Part shown: positions 42,238-51,466 of the stretch, piece by piece | How the letters are laid out: each line of letters begins with the position of its first letter | Position numbering within the stretch: position 1 is the first letter of the stretch | Assembly: GCA_017883385.1 (NCBI GenBank) | Contig: JADGNQ010000010.1 | Span: forward strand, 1 to 64,000 | DNA length: 64,000 nt | Source: Candidatus Sulfotelmatobacter sp. | GTDB taxonomy: Bacteria; Acidobacteriota; Terriglobia; Terriglobales; Acidobacteriaceae | Direction of reading: 5' to 3' | Program-made: the position numbers and the translations under genes | The notes under the pieces: generated by a model | Told to the model about the DNA's origin: nothing | The model's input: only the letters and a program-made list of their open reading frames with translations | Database searches by the model: none

Positions 42238-44598
42238 ATGAGCGACCTGGAGATCGTTAAAGAATTCTTGGTGGAGAGTTACGAGAACCTCGATCGCCTC
42301 GACCGGGACCTGATTGCACTGGAGAAGGATCCCAGCAACCGGGAAATTCTTGCCAGCGTCTTTCGTACCATTCACACCATCAAGGGAACTTCCGGCTTTC
42401 TGGCCTTTAACAAGCTCGAATCCGTGACGCATGTTGGCGAAAGTTTGCTGGCGCGCTTGCGAGATGGCCTGCTTACACTCACTTCGGAAATTACGACCGC
42501 ACTATTATCCATGGTGGATGCGGTTCGCCAGATGCTGGGAAACATCGACAAGACGGGCGGTGAAGGAGAACGCAACGACCAGGAACTGATCGCCACGTTG
42601 ACGCGATTGCTACAGCCAAAGGCGGAACCAAGCCCCGTCCCGACAACGACCAAACAGAAGAAACGACACCATGATCTGCCTCAGCCCGCACCAACCGCTG
42701 CAGAGGCTCCCATCCAACAGAGCGCTCCCCAAGAGAGCGAAGTTTCCCCTTCTGTACCACCGCCAGCCGCCGCCGATCTACAGCACGCGGGTGAGCCACT
42801 TGCGGAAAAAGGAGCCTCGAAGCCGCCGGAAGGAACCGATGGCAACGTTCAGCAGCAGGCCCGCGGGCAGAGCGCCAGCGACAGCACCATTCGCGTAGAC
42901 GTAAGCCAGCTCGACAAACTGATGAACCGGATGGGCGAACTGGTCTTGCTCCGCAACCAGATCGTGCAATTCACCAGTTCCAGTGAAGACAGCGGACTAC
43001 TGGCCACTAGCCAGCGGCTTAATCTCATCACCACCGAACTGCAGGAAGGCGTCATGAAGACGCGCATGCAGCCCATCGGCAACATCTGGACCAAGTTCCC
43101 GCGTACGGTCCGCGATGTGGCCTTAGGGTGCGGCAAACAGGTCCGCATCGAGATGGAAGGCAAGGAGACCGAGCTCGACAAGACCATTATTGAGGCCATC
43201 AAAGACCCGCTCACCCACATCGTGCGCAACTCCGTCGACCACGGCATCGAAAGTCCGGAAGCACGAACCGCCGCGGGCAAGAACCCGGAGGGCCTGCTGC
43301 TCCTGCGGGCTTTTCATGAGGGTGGGCAGGTCAACATTGAAATCACGGACGACGGGGCCGGATTGAACAGCGAGAGAATCCGCAACAAAGCCGTTCAGAA
43401 AGGATTGATTACGGCCGACCAGTCCGCGCGCATGACCGAGCGCGAGATTACCAACCTCATCTGGCTGCCGGGCCTCGCCACTGCGGAAAAGGTCACCAAC
43501 GTTTCCGGCCGGGGCGTGGGCATGGACGTGGTGAAGACCAATATCGAAAAAATCGGAGGCACCGTCGACGTACAGTCGAAGGCGGGACAGGGCTCCACGG
43601 TACGCATGAAGATCCCGCTGACCTTGGCCATCATCCCGGCCCTTATCGTAAGTACCGCCGGCGACCGCTACGCCATTCCGCAGGTGAGCCTGCTCGAACT
43701 GGTGCGCCTGGAAGGAGAACAGGCGCGCAAGGGCATTGAGATGGTGCGCGGCGCGCCGGTGTACCGGCTGCGCGGGCGGCTCCTTCCCCTCGTGTACCTG
43801 AACCGGGAGCTGAAAGTGGACGGGAAGGCGCCAGATGGCGCATCTTCAGCCGCTGCATCCGCATACAGTGGGGAGGCCGAGAACGCCAACATCGTGGTGC
43901 TGCGGGCCGATGATCACCAGTTTGGGCTGGTGGTGGACGAGATCAATGACACCGAGGAAATCGTAGTCAAGCCCCTCGGCAAACAATTGAAGATCATCAA
44001 TATCTATGCCGGCGCCACCATCATGGGCGACGGCAAAGTGGCCCTGATTCTCGACGTGCTGGGACTGGCGCAGCGCGCGAACGTGCTGGGTGAGATGAGG
44101 GATCGGGAGGCGACAGAAAAGGCAGGTAAACAATCACTGGGAGTCGCGGACGCGAACCAATCGAATGCCATGCTGCTATTCCAGTACGGAGAGAGCGGAA
44201 GGATGGCCATCGATCTTGACTTGGTCGCCCGTCTCGAGGAATTTCCACGCGACGCCATTGAGGTCGCAGGTAACCAGGAAGCGGTGCAGTACCGGGGACA
44301 GATTATGCCGCTGGTCCGGGTTTCCGATGTGCTGGAGTGCAAGCGCAACATGGCCCCAGGGAGCGGGCAAGAGGCCCTGCACGTGGTGGTCTATGCCGAC
44401 AGCGGGCGAAGCGTCGGCCTCGTGGTGGACCGCATTCTGGACATCGTCGAGGAATCGTTTGTCATTCAACAGGAGACCGGACGCCGTGGTGTGCTGGGCT
44501 CAGCCGTGATTCAGAAACGGGTCACTGACATTCTGGATGTGCCGGGGCTCATTGCATCTGCTCATCCCGTCCAAGAACCGACTGAGGTTCTGACGTAA
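42238..44598 (+). CDS. cheA: Chemotaxis histidine kinase CheA with two C-terminal CheW domains
   Basis: This 786-residue cytoplasmic kinase autophosphorylates and passes phosphate to response regulators under chemoreceptor control. The P1/Hpt domain (1-105) has FRTIHTIKG with phosphorylatable H46. A Pro/Ala-rich linker of roughly residues 125-205 stands where the P2 regulator-docking domain would be. The dimerisation segment starts near 219 (VDVSQLDKLMNRMGELVLL). The ATPase domain has IVRNSVDHGIE, DDGAGLN and GRGVGMDVV. A CheW-like regulatory domain covers about 470-625. A second CheW-like domain follows at about 644-775 (AMLLFQYGESGRMAIDL, SVGLVVDRILDIVEES). The tandem CheW layout and lack of a clear P2 distinguish it from E. 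coli CheA. It starts the che cluster. Confidence 0.92.
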   Translation: MSDLEIVKEFLVESYENLDRLDRDLIALEKDPSNREILASVFRTIHTIKGTSGFLAFNKLESVTHVGESLLARLRDGLLTLTSEITTALLSMVDAVRQMLGNIDKTGGEGERNDQELIATLTRLLQPKAEPSPVPTTTKQKKRHHDLPQPAPTAAEAPIQQSAPQESEVSPSVPPPAAADLQHAGEPLAEKGASKPPEGTDGNVQQQARGQSASDSTIRVDVSQLDKLMNRMGELVLLRNQIVQFTSSSEDSGLLATSQRLNLITTELQEGVMKTRMQPIGNIWTKFPRTVRDVALGCGKQVRIEMEGKETELDKTIIEAIKDPLTHIVRNSVDHGIESPEARTAAGKNPEGLLLLRAFHEGGQVNIEITDDGAGLNSERIRNKAVQKGLITADQSARMTEREITNLIWLPGLATAEKVTNVSGRGVGMDVVKTNIEKIGGTVDVQSKAGQGSTVRMKIPLTLAIIPALIVSTAGDRYAIPQVSLLELVRLEGEQARKGIEMVRGAPVYRLRGRLLPLVYLNRELKVDGKAPDGASSAAASAYSGEAENANIVVLRADDHQFGLVVDEINDTEEIVVKPLGKQLKIINIYAGATIMGDGKVALILDVLGLAQRANVLGEMRDREATEKAGKQSLGVADANQSNAMLLFQYGESGRMAIDLDLVARLEEFPRDAIEVAGNQEAVQYRGQIMPLVRVSDVLECKRNMAPGSGQEALHVVVYADSGRSVGLVVDRILDIVEESFVIQQETGRRGVLGSAVIQKRVTDILDVPGLIASAHPVQEPTEVLT

Positions 44599-44613
44599 GG
44601 AGCAAGAAGACTC

Positions 44614-45057
44614 ATGACCATCACACAACAATTTTGCACGTTCTTCCTAGGGGAGCAGCTCTTTGGTATTCAAGTCGAGCAGGTCCAAGAGGTCATTCAA
44701 TATCAGGACATGACTCGAGTGCCTCTGGTTCCTGAGGTGATCCGCGGGTTGATCAACCTGCGGGGCCAAATCGTGATGGCGGTGGATCTGCGCCGGCGGC
44801 TGCAGATCGAGGAGCGGACGGCGGGGGCGTCGATGGTCAATGTCGTAGTCCGCACTCAGGAAGGTCCAGTCAGCTTGCTGGTCGACAGCATCGGCGACGT
44901 CGTTGAGGTGGACGAAAAGACGGCTGAGGCTCCACCCCACACCTTGGAAGGCGAAATGAGGATGCTCATCGCGGGCGTCCACAAGCTGGATCAAGGCTTG
45001 ATGCACGTGCTCAACACGGAGAAGGCCTGCGAATCCCTGGAGCGGACCGGAGCCTGA
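44614..45057 (+). CDS. cheW: Chemotaxis coupling protein CheW
   Basis: This 147-residue scaffold links chemoreceptors to CheA. It starts 15 bases after cheA with TAAGGAG upstream. It is a single CheW domain: FFLGEQLFGIQVEQVQEV, then MTRVPLVPEVIRGLINLRG with the conserved NLRG turn, then GPVSLLVDSIGDVVEV. Together with the two CheW domains of CheA, three CheW modules are encoded in a row, so array geometry may differ from the standard one. The function is well established for the family. Confidence 0.93.
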   Translation: MTITQQFCTFFLGEQLFGIQVEQVQEVIQYQDMTRVPLVPEVIRGLINLRGQIVMAVDLRRRLQIEERTAGASMVNVVVRTQEGPVSLLVDSIGDVVEVDEKTAEAPPHTLEGEMRMLIAGVHKLDQGLMHVLNTEKACESLERTGA

Positions 45058-45120
45058 GCCTGGCGAAGCAGCGAAATGTCTCCCGTAGACCTCGCGGCGA
45101 GATTGGATCTGCATCAGGAA

Positions 45121-45291
45121 CTAGCACGCTCGTGAGAAGTCTCTAAGCTAAAAACCACACCGTTACTAACGGACCTCGGGTAATAGCCCGAAGGATACGT
45201 CCAATCGTGTAAAGCTCGTCCCCGCGGGGCCGATGCCTTCTTTAGGGCGACGTTCTCGAAACTCGTCGCCGCGTAGGGAGGGCTTGCGACT
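45121..45291 (+). other. Structured leader region upstream of the porin gene
   Basis: The 234-base gap between cheW and the porin gene holds several complementary segments: GGAC/GTCC arms near 45171 and 45198 enclosing a CGGG/CCCG stem, a CCCCGCGGGG palindrome near 45220, and a perfect 7-bp hairpin GGCGACG/CGTCGCC at 45246-45270. It could be a structured RNA leader or terminator-antiterminator. I could not match it to a riboswitch class by eye; comparison with c-di-GMP-I motifs was not convincing. Confidence 0.3.
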
Positions 45292-46482
45292 GTGAAGATC
45301 ACAGGTCGGTTCCTGGTATTCCTGGTCTTGGCTCTGAGTTCTGCAGTTTCTTACCCTTGCTTCCCGCAAGCTAGCGAACAGGCAGCTTCAAGCGGCACTG
45401 AGAAGGAGTCGCCCTCGCCATCGTCTTTCACTCCCAGGCAACTGTTGCATGATCTGAACGAGCACGGGATCGCGCCGCAAGGCGTCTTTGTCTACGACTG
45501 GTCGAAGGCGTTGCATGCCGACCAGGACTCGGAAGGCGGATTCGGCCGCTATTCGTTTGATCTGCTGGTGCCGATCGACGGCAAGAAGCTCTTCGGGCTG
45601 AACGGCAGTGCGGGTATGGTGCGGCTCAAAAACCACATCAACATGTTTGGCGAAACCTACGACGGCGCCGCGCAGGTCTACTCCAACATCGATGCCAACT
45701 CGCGAACCACGCTTTATGAGATCTGGTTCGAGCAAAGGCTCCTGTCCGACAAACTGCGTTTCAAGGCGGGCAAGATCGACGCCAACACGGAGTTTGCCGT
45801 AGTGCAGAACGCCGGAGACTTCCTGAATTCCTCGATGGGCTACAGTCCCACAATCGTCACGTTTCCTACCTACCCTGAGCCCAAATTGGCCGCCACTGCC
45901 TTTGCTCATACCAGAAGTGGCTACGGCCTCGGGCTGGGGGTGTTTGAGACCTCGGGCTCGAACACACTGTCGATCGTCGAGCCGGGACGCAGCTGGAATG
46001 TTGGAAAGCTAGAGCATCCGGGACGGGCGAGCTTCGGATACTGGCGGCTGGATGGAAGCGTCCCACACTTTGATGGCAGCCAGGATTCCGGTTCTCAGGG
46101 GTTCTATTCGGTCGTCGAGCAAACCGTTTGGCGGCAAGCACAGAGTGAGCGCAGGGTGTCCACATTCCTGCAACTGGGCTGGGCTGAGGGCCGAGTGAGT
46201 GGCTTCACGCACCACGCTGGCGGAGGCGCGATCCTGCAGGGGCCTCTGCATCGCCGAAGCCAGGACTCGATCGGACTAGCGGCGACCTGGGTACGGTTTT
46301 CGTCCGAGCCCAATGCCGGGTTTGACCTCCGCAGCGAGCTCGTGCTGGAAAGCTACTACAAGTTTGCGTTCAGCAAGCACTTTGCGCTGGTGCAGGATTT
46401 TCAGTTCCTTCATCATCCGGGCGGCGTGAGCGTGAATCGGGACTGCCCTGTGATCACTCCCCGGTTGGTCATCTCCTTTTGA
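45292..46482 (+). CDS. Carbohydrate-selective porin, OprB family
   Basis: This 396-residue outer-membrane protein starts at GTG 45292 with GGGAGGG upstream. It has a signal peptide (FLVFLVLALSSAVSYPCF). The mature part matches OprB: LNEHGIAPQGVFVYDWSKAL, GMVRLKNHINMFGETY, RTTLYEIWFEQRLLSDKLRFKAG cut to its core (LRFKAGKIDANTEFAVVQ), and the C-terminal VITPRLVISF ending in Phe. OprB porins admit monosaccharides and related solutes. Its location inside a chemosensory cluster, between cheW and the chemoreceptor gene, is unusual and suggests that the sensed compound is a sugar-like solute. That link is inference; it could have its own promoter. Confidence 0.75.
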   Translation: MKITGRFLVFLVLALSSAVSYPCFPQASEQAASSGTEKESPSPSSFTPRQLLHDLNEHGIAPQGVFVYDWSKALHADQDSEGGFGRYSFDLLVPIDGKKLFGLNGSAGMVRLKNHINMFGETYDGAAQVYSNIDANSRTTLYEIWFEQRLLSDKLRFKAGKIDANTEFAVVQNAGDFLNSSMGYSPTIVTFPTYPEPKLAATAFAHTRSGYGLGLGVFETSGSNTLSIVEPGRSWNVGKLEHPGRASFGYWRLDGSVPHFDGSQDSGSQGFYSVVEQTVWRQAQSERRVSTFLQLGWAEGRVSGFTHHAGGGAILQGPLHRRSQDSIGLAATWVRFSSEPNAGFDLRSELVLESYYKFAFSKHFALVQDFQFLHHPGGVSVNRDCPVITPRLVISF

Positions 46483-46652
46483 TTCGGTGACAGGGGAACG
46501 CCAGCCGTCGCCCATCCCGTCCCGCGTTAAAGCCTTGGACCCTGGGGCCGATGAATCCTTTGTGCGGGGCTCCCGCCTTGTTGTGGCGACGCTCCCCATC
46601 GGGGAGGCTCGGGAAGACCGGGCATCTGCGAACTCTACCGGAGGGTCATACC

Positions 46653-48293
46653 GTGAACAAGATCAGCCTGAAGATGAAACTGGGGTTGGGATTTGGTGTG
46701 TTGCTTTTGATCATCGCTGTCATGGGAATCATGACATACAGCTCGCTAAACAAGCTCTCGGATGTCACTGATGACATCAAGAAGCAGATGCACAAGGCAC
46801 AGATCGCAGCCGACGTGGACGCCGGGATCGAGTTGCAGACTAGCGGTACCAGGGGGTTTATGCTCTCCGGCAGCGAGGCCACCCTGAAACGGCGCGAAGA
46901 AGGCATGACCCAAGTCGACACGTCCATGGCGGAGTTGGTGAAGCTGTTGCAGACCGAGAAAGGGAAAGCGGCGTTCGCGCGAGTGGATGCAGGGAGCAAG
47001 GAACTCCGGAACATCCAGAGTGAGGCGATCGAGTTGCGCCGCCATGGCAAAACCAAGGAAGCCACTGACTTACTCTTTACCGATCACGCGACCCAGGTCC
47101 GCACAGACGCAGAGAAGGCGATCGACGAACTCCAGGACCTCATCGACAAATTGCAGGAAGCAGCCACGACCGAGCACGAGCAAGTCGAGGCGTCGACTGT
47201 TCGCTTGCTCATCATGCTCTCGATCGGCGGCCTGGTCGTTGGCCTCGGTGTAGCCGTCCTCATCGTCCGCTCTATTACCGGCGCTCTGGCCAGCATGCTC
47301 AGTCTGATCCAGGAAATTGCAGCCAACAACCTGGGAGTTGACGATCTGCTAGTCGCATCGCAGGACGAGATCGGGAAGGCGGCAACCGCGCTCAATGGCA
47401 TGAAGAACAACCTGCGCGAAATGATCCAGTCAATCGCGGGCACGGCCGAGCAAGTGGCCAGCGCCAGCGAGGAACTGTCCAGCACCAGCCAGGAGATCAC
47501 CGCCAACTCGGAAGAAACTTCCACGCAAGCCCAGGTGGTGGCAAGCTCCAGCGAGCAGGTGAACAAGAATCTGCAGACGGTCGCCACGGGCTCAGAGGAG
47601 ATGAGCGCCAGCATTAAGGAAATCGCCAAGAACGCACACGAATCGGCGAAGGTCGCAACCAGTGCCGTCAGGGTTGCGGACGAGACCAACCAGATTGTGG
47701 GCAAGCTGGGCGATTCCTCGATTGAGATTGGCCAAGTGATCAAGGTCATTACCTCGATTGCGCAGCAGACTAACCTGCTGGCTCTGAATGCAACCATCGA
47801 AGCGGCCCGCGCCGGAGAGGCCGGCAAGGGATTCGCCGTGGTGGCGAACGAAGTCAAGGAACTGGCCAAACAGACAGCGAAGGCGACTGAGGACATCAGC
47901 CGCAAGATCGAAGCAATCCAGGGGGACACCAAGAGCGCGGTGGGCGCCATCGGCCAGATTGGCGAGGTCATCAAGCAGGTGAATGACATCTCCAACACCA
48001 TTGCCACCGCGGTGGAAGAGCAGAACGCCACGACCAACGAGATGGCGCGCAACGTAAGCGAGGCGGCGCGCGGTTCGTCGGAAATCACCAAGAATATCGA
48101 TGGCGTGGCGCAGGCGGCGCAGAGTACTGCCTACGGTGCCGGCGACTCGTCCAAGGCGGCGCACTCTCTAGCGGAGATGTCGACCAGGCTGCGCGAGCTG
48201 GTGGCCCAGTTCCGGCTGGAGAAGGATGCGTACTCCGAGCTGCAGGTGAGGCCACAAGCGCCCAAGGCGATGAGCGCCCGGGCTGGCGCATAG
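46653..48293 (+). CDS. Methyl-accepting chemotaxis protein
   Basis: This 546-residue inner-membrane receptor starts at GTG 46653 with CGGAGGG upstream; longer frames lack a signal. TM1 is at about 10-28 ([18 protein letters not shown]). A helical periplasmic sensor of about 155 residues follows, rich in charged coiled-coil segments, resembling four-helix-bundle or CHASE3 modules. TM2 is at about 185-207 ([20 protein letters not shown]), then HAMP. The signalling hairpin carries [20 protein letters not shown] and the flanking Glu/Gln-rich methylation regions. [16 protein letters not shown] segment is also typical. It is the only chemoreceptor in the cluster and is probably the dedicated input of this CheA. 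The ligand is unknown. Confidence 0.92.
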   Translation: MNKISLKMKLGLGFGVLLLIIAVMGIMTYSSLNKLSDVTDDIKKQMHKAQIAADVDAGIELQTSGTRGFMLSGSEATLKRREEGMTQVDTSMAELVKLLQTEKGKAAFARVDAGSKELRNIQSEAIELRRHGKTKEATDLLFTDHATQVRTDAEKAIDELQDLIDKLQEAATTEHEQVEASTVRLLIMLSIGGLVVGLGVAVLIVRSITGALASMLSLIQEIAANNLGVDDLLVASQDEIGKAATALNGMKNNLREMIQSIAGTAEQVASASEELSSTSQEITANSEETSTQAQVVASSSEQVNKNLQTVATGSEEMSASIKEIAKNAHESAKVATSAVRVADETNQIVGKLGDSSIEIGQVIKVITSIAQQTNLLALNATIEAARAGEAGKGFAVVANEVKELAKQTAKATEDISRKIEAIQGDTKSAVGAIGQIGEVIKQVNDISNTIATAVEEQNATTNEMARNVSEAARGSSEITKNIDGVAQAAQSTAYGAGDSSKAAHSLAEMSTRLRELVAQFRLEKDAYSELQVRPQAPKAMSARAGA

Positions 48294-48319
48294 CCACACT
48301 GACCGGTTCCAGACGATCC

Positions 48320-48359
48320 GCGGATGCTGTCTGCCAGGCCAGAACGGCACAGCATCCGC
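48320..48359 (+). other. Strong hairpin between the chemoreceptor gene and cheB
   Basis: GCGGATGCTGT at 48320-48330 pairs perfectly with ACAGCATCCGC at 48349-48359, an 11-bp stem with an 18-base loop. No T-run follows. It ends 20 bases before the cheB ATG, so it may tune cheB expression or stabilise the upstream message. Confidence 0.5.
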
Positions 48360-48379
48360 CGCGACAAGTGAAGGTCCTT

Positions 48380-49462
48380 ATGCTGCCAGTACTGGTTTTG
48401 ATCGTGGACGATTCCGTGGTGGTTCGGAAGCTGCTGTGCGAAGCTCTGGCTTCCGCTCCGGGGATCAAAGTCGTGGGGACGGCTTCCAACGGCGCGATCG
48501 CCCTGGCCAAGATTCCGCAACTGAACCCGGATGTGATTACGCTGGACATCGAGATGCCCGGGCTCAATGGAATCCAGACCCTGGTACAGATCCGGAAGCT
48601 ATACCCCAAGCTGCCGGTGATCATGTTCAGCACCCTGACCGAAAGGGGAGCCGCGATCACGATGGAGGCGTTATCGCTGGGCGCGTCCGATTACGCGACG
48701 AAGCCGACTAATAGCGATAGTCTCGCCAACGCGATGGAGCAGGTACGGCAGGAGTTAGTGGCCAAGATCGTTTCCCTGACGGGCAGGAGCGGCCATGAGA
48801 AGCCCGCACCGGCGCTTCCCTCACCAAAAGCAAGAGCGAGTGGCCAACCAGTCGACATCCTCGCGATTGGCACCTCGACCGGGGGGCCCAACGCGTTGGG
48901 TGCGGTGATACCTCAACTCCCCGCAGATTTTCCGGTGCCCGTCGTAGTGGTGCAACACATGCCTCCGGTGTTCACCCGGCTGTTAGCCGAGCGTCTGAAC
49001 TCGTGCTCTGCGCTCTCGGTCCACGAAGGGGAATCAGGGAAGCTGCTGGAACCAGGGCAGGTTTGGATTGCTCCCGGCAACCATCACCTGACCGTAGCGC
49101 GTAAGGGGACCCGGGTGATGCTGGATTTGAACCAGGAGCCTCCGGAAAACTCCTGCCGTCCGGCGGTGGATGTGCTGTTTCGTTCCGTAGCCAGGACCTA
49201 CGGTCCCAACGTGCTGGCAGTGGTGATGACGGGCATGGGTTCTGACGGCGCCCGCGGAGCGATTCACATCCGGGAAGCCGGAGGCGGGATCGTGGTGCAG
49301 GATGAGGCTTCCTCGGTGGTATGGGGAATGCCGGGTGCAGTGGTCGGCGCGGGAGCAGCGGACAAGATCTGCTCACTTCTGGAGATCAGCCAGGAAATCG
49401 TCCGCAGGGTTAGGGCCGGCAGAATGCATGCTTCCGGCGTGGCTGCAGCGCTAAGGATATGA
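48380..49462 (+). CDS. cheB: Chemoreceptor glutamate methylesterase CheB
   Basis: CheB removes methyl groups from, or deamidates, chemoreceptors when phosphorylated by CheA, giving adaptation. I prefer ATG 48380 (GAAGG 5 bases upstream, [12 protein letters not shown]) over GTG 48368; the length is then 360 residues. The receiver domain has LIVDDS and the phospho-acceptor D56 in [10 protein letters not shown] Pro/Ala-rich linker follows. The esterase domain has the catalytic triad S166 ([10 protein letters not shown]), H193 (VVQHMPP) and D289 ([10 protein letters not shown]). It is followed by the CheR-HDOD gene. In the absence of cheY here it carries the only receiver domain of the cluster, so it may be CheA's main local phosphate acceptor. 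Confidence 0.94.
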   Translation: MLPVLVLIVDDSVVVRKLLCEALASAPGIKVVGTASNGAIALAKIPQLNPDVITLDIEMPGLNGIQTLVQIRKLYPKLPVIMFSTLTERGAAITMEALSLGASDYATKPTNSDSLANAMEQVRQELVAKIVSLTGRSGHEKPAPALPSPKARASGQPVDILAIGTSTGGPNALGAVIPQLPADFPVPVVVVQHMPPVFTRLLAERLNSCSALSVHEGESGKLLEPGQVWIAPGNHHLTVARKGTRVMLDLNQEPPENSCRPAVDVLFRSVARTYGPNVLAVVMTGMGSDGARGAIHIREAGGGIVVQDEASSVVWGMPGAVVGAGAADKICSLLEISQEIVRRVRAGRMHASGVAAALRI

Positions 49463-49477
49463 GGAAATTCCGGCAGC

Positions 49478-51319
49478 ATGCCAAAGAACGGAGTGGATGA
49501 CACTGTGGAAACGGCTACAGCAAAAGCAACGAAGGAAACCGGGGCAGAGGATCTGCGCGATCCCGCGTACCTGAAGATCCGCGATGATATCTACCAGGTC
49601 TCGGGTATCTACCAGCCGGAGGAAAAACTGTACCTGCTAGCTACTCGATGCGCACGGCGCATGAGCGCGCTGAGTGCGAAGTCCCCCGGCGAATACCTGG
49701 AGCACCTCACCGTCCGCGCAGGCCGGGAAGCGGAGTTGCGGCTGCTTCTGAACGAAATCACCATAGGGGAGACGTACATGTTTCGCAGCCAGCCTCAACT
49801 GGAGGCACTGCGCAACGTGATTCTTCCCCAAATTCTGAAAGCCAAGAGCGCCATGGGGTTCAAACGTCTCCACATCTGGAGTTCCGGTTGTTCGACCGGG
49901 GAAGAGCCCTACACGCTGGCCATGTTTCTGCTTGAAGAAAGCGCAAAGCTGCTGGCGGGTTGGACTTTTGACATTCTGGCGACGGACTTGAACGACAGGT
50001 CTCTAGCGGCGGCCAAAGCTGGGATCTACGGCGAATACGCCCTGCGCAGCACAAGCGAGCACTTAAGAAGGAAGTACTTCAAGCCCTACGATGACAAACA
50101 GTTGCAAGCGACCGACCAGCTCAAGTCGCTGATCCGGTTTGACCGCGTAAATCTCAATGACGACAGTAAGATGACGTTTCTGAAAGGCATGGATCTGATC
50201 TTCTGCTGCAATGTGCTCATCTATTTTGACCTGGGCTCGAAGCGCAAGGTCGTGCAACACTTCCATTCCAATCTGCTGCCTGGCGGCTATTTGTTCTTGG
50301 GTCACGCAGAATCTCTCTACCAGGTGGACGACAGATTTCACTTGGTGCATTTTCCCGGGAGCCATCGGGTACTGGAAACCGCCCGTCGGATACACCGGCG
50401 GAGGAAAGCCATGAACCCGCAAAGACTCGACAAAATCCGGCCAAAAATCGAGGCGCTGGAGGCCATGCCGACCATCCAGGTGATCGTCCAGCCGCTCGTT
50501 TCCATGCTCCGGTTACCGGCAGATCAAGTGAATATGGAACGGGTAGTCGAACTGGTGGCTTACGACGGGACGATTGCGGCCCAGTGCCTGCGCATGGCGA
50601 ACTCGCCACTGTTCGGGCGACGGAACACCGAAACGGTGCGTAGCGCGGTCATGGCGCTTGGCCTAAAGCGGGTAGAGGCGATCCTGCTGGGCTGTAGCCT
50701 GAACAACATTGTGCCCCCCGACAAATGGGTTCTCGACGCAGTGACGTTTTGGCGCCACTCCTTGGGCTGTGCGCTGGTGAGCAGAAAGATGGCAAAGTTA
50801 ATCGGGTATCCAGATCCCGAGAAAGCCTACCTCGCAGGCCTGCTCCACGACTTGGGAATACTGGTCAACACACTCGCGTGCCCGGAGGATTTTCGCAAGT
50901 GCATCCAGGCAGCCCGCCAGGGGCACGTGGCCCTCGATCGAATCGAAGAGGAGCATCTCGGATTCACCCACTGTCAAAGCGGGAAGATTCTGGCCGAACA
51001 ATGGCGCTTCTCTGCGGATGTGATTGAAGTGGTCGAATTTCACCATGATGTTGTCGCGCCCCTCTCCGTCCATCCCCTGGTGGCTCTCGTGCACCTGAGT
51101 GATTTGTTGTGCAGGCTGCGCGACTTGGGATACGGATACTACGAAGCTATGGGCGTGGATCTCGCCGGGGACGCCGCGTGGGCAACGCTCGTCGAACACT
51201 GCCCGGGGCTCGCGAACATGGACCTGGCGCGTCTCACCATGGACATTGACGGAGAGATGGAGGAGATCGTTCTCCTTGTGGACGCGGTATTCAAGCCACA
51301 GCAATCGGCACCGCAATGA
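49478..51319 (+). CDS. cheR: CheR methyltransferase fused to an HDOD domain
   Basis: This 613-residue protein joins two normally separate modules. Residues about 25-305 are CheR, which methylates chemoreceptor glutamates with S-adenosylmethionine: NEITIGETYMFR, the SAM site WSSGCSTGEEPYTLAMF, DILATDLNDRSLAAAK and FCCNVLIYFD. Residues 312-613 are an HDOD domain (IAAQCLRMANSPLFG, AVMALGLKRVEAILLG, LAGLLHDLGIL), a signal-transduction module usually lacking phosphohydrolase activity. At residue 312 an in-frame ATG (50411) is preceded by GGAGG with 6-base spacing, so a separate HDOD protein of about 302 residues may also be made. It ends the che cluster. The fusion could couple adaptation to an output other than flagellar control. 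Confidence 0.88.
   Translation: MPKNGVDDTVETATAKATKETGAEDLRDPAYLKIRDDIYQVSGIYQPEEKLYLLATRCARRMSALSAKSPGEYLEHLTVRAGREAELRLLLNEITIGETYMFRSQPQLEALRNVILPQILKAKSAMGFKRLHIWSSGCSTGEEPYTLAMFLLEESAKLLAGWTFDILATDLNDRSLAAAKAGIYGEYALRSTSEHLRRKYFKPYDDKQLQATDQLKSLIRFDRVNLNDDSKMTFLKGMDLIFCCNVLIYFDLGSKRKVVQHFHSNLLPGGYLFLGHAESLYQVDDRFHLVHFPGSHRVLETARRIHRRRKAMNPQRLDKIRPKIEALEAMPTIQVIVQPLVSMLRLPADQVNMERVVELVAYDGTIAAQCLRMANSPLFGRRNTETVRSAVMALGLKRVEAILLGCSLNNIVPPDKWVLDAVTFWRHSLGCALVSRKMAKLIGYPDPEKAYLAGLLHDLGILVNTLACPEDFRKCIQAARQGHVALDRIEEEHLGFTHCQSGKILAEQWRFSADVIEVVEFHHDVVAPLSVHPLVALVHLSDLLCRLRDLGYGYYEAMGVDLAGDAAWATLVEHCPGLANMDLARLTMDIDGEMEEIVLLVDAVFKPQQSAPQ
50400..50413 (+). promoter_or_regulatory. Internal ribosome-binding site and ATG within the CheR-HDOD gene
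   Basis: GGAGG at 50400-50404, six bases and an ATG at 50411 form an excellent translation start in the same frame as the long protein. It lies exactly at the boundary where the HDOD part begins (MNPQRLDKIRPKIEALEAMP). Confidence 0.55.
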
Positions 51320-51466
51320 ACGGCATCGCGTGGAGGACCTGAGGGTACCGAGGGGGCAGCACTCGATCCGCGAATATTGCCAGAAGCAGTCTTGTGAATC
51401 ACACCCGAAAAAGAACCCACCCCAACCAAACGTCGTGGCGGGTCTCAACCCAGGCTGTGGAAGCGC

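Noticed and set aside
45121..45291. c-di-GMP-I riboswitch before the porin
   Set aside because: The tail CCCCGCGGGGCCGATG recalls the class, but the conserved GGGACGCAAAGCC-type core is not present in the right order. It is reported only as a structured leader.
46551..46652. Longer start for the chemoreceptor
   Set aside because: The upstream part is not membrane-like; GTG 46653 has CGGAGGG and begins directly before TM1.
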